From the NCBI GenBank assembly GCA_012727515.1, contig JAAYGZ010000269.1, positions 1 to 5,032 of the forward strand: a stretch of 5,032 nucleotides of DNA. The letters are read 5' to 3'. Shown here piece after piece: positions 4,918 through 5,032 of the stretch; the stretch's first letter is position 1, and every line of letters begins with the position of its first letter. The position numbers and the translations under genes are program-made. Below the pieces are notes generated by a model, which saw only the letters and a list, made by a program, of their open reading frames with translations, had not been told where the DNA came from and made no database searches. This stretch comes from Desulfovibrionales bacterium. Its GTDB lineage: Bacteria > Desulfobacterota > Desulfovibrionia > Desulfovibrionales > Desulfomicrobiaceae.

Positions 4918-5032
4918 TGAAAAACGTACAAGTAACTGTTATCGGCCTTGCTATTGCTGTGTTTGTGCTCCTGCAATGTATTTTTATTGTGGATCAGACA
5001 CAACGCGCAATTGTTCTGCAGCTTGGCAAGCC
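4917..5032 (+). CDS. hflC: HflC, N-terminal fragment (runs off the right edge)
   Basis: This is the partner of HflK in the membrane complex that regulates FtsH. Only the first 38 codons are in the window. The sequence MKNVQVTVIGLAIAVFVLLQ leads into an N-terminal transmembrane helix (about residues 5-25). FIVDQTQRAIVLQLGK follows, the start of the SPFH domain as in HflC proteins. The ATG overlaps the hflK stop (TAATG) and has a strong SD, AGGAGG (4902-4907), 9 nt upstream, so the pair is translationally coupled. The identification rests on this short stretch together with its position after hflK, the standard gene order. Confidence 0.93.
   Translation, partial: MKNVQVTVIGLAIAVFVLLQCIFIVDQTQRAIVLQLGK

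Overview
The window looks like chromosomal DNA of a Gram-negative bacterium. It carries HflK and HflC, CCA-encoding tRNA, and mixed-GC housekeeping genes with strong Shine-Dalgarno (SD) sites. The protein flavour (HflK starting MNWDWEKLQE, ThiM/ThiE/ThiD, RnhA) reminds me of sulfate-reducing Desulfovibrio-like Desulfobacterota. That placement is an impression only; no search was possible. I see no mobile elements, CRISPR arrays or phage genes.

Layout. Bases 2-454 (+) are the C-terminal part of a PiT-family phosphate transporter cut by the left edge. Bases 455-660 hold a putative promoter, a TPP riboswitch aptamer and an intrinsic terminator whose U-tract runs directly into the thiM start codon. 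Three tightly coupled genes follow on the + strand: thiM (661-1473), thiE (GTG start at 1466) and thiD (2188-3003). Together they form a thiamine salvage and condensation operon. ThiM phosphorylates the thiazole alcohol, ThiD makes HMP pyrophosphate, and ThiE joins the two into thiamine phosphate. The end product TPP would shut the operon off through the leader.

A 14-bp hairpin (3034-3066) with A/T tracts on both sides ends the thi operon. It also ends the convergent minus-strand unit, which is rnhA (RNase HI, 3736-3113) followed by tRNA-Arg(CCT) (3151-3074). hflK (from 3841) and the first 116 nt of hflC (from 4917) lie on the + strand, divergent from rnhA. They encode the membrane SPFH complex that modulates FtsH.

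The most unusual structure is the rnhA-tRNA junction. The rnhA frame does not stop at the usual end of the family. It continues about 50 codons through an apparent tRNA promoter and into the tRNA gene, and its first stop codon is the TAA in the tRNA anticodon loop. Cleavage of a joint transcript at the tRNA 5' end would leave rnhA mRNA without a stop codon. A tandem TAGTAG in another frame at the expected end, and an A8 tract whose slipped frames both stop before the tRNA, suggest either a recent frameshift or an unusual termination arrangement. The second notable feature is the riboswitch platform, where the terminator 3' arm doubles as the thiM SD. I found no wholly new gene system.
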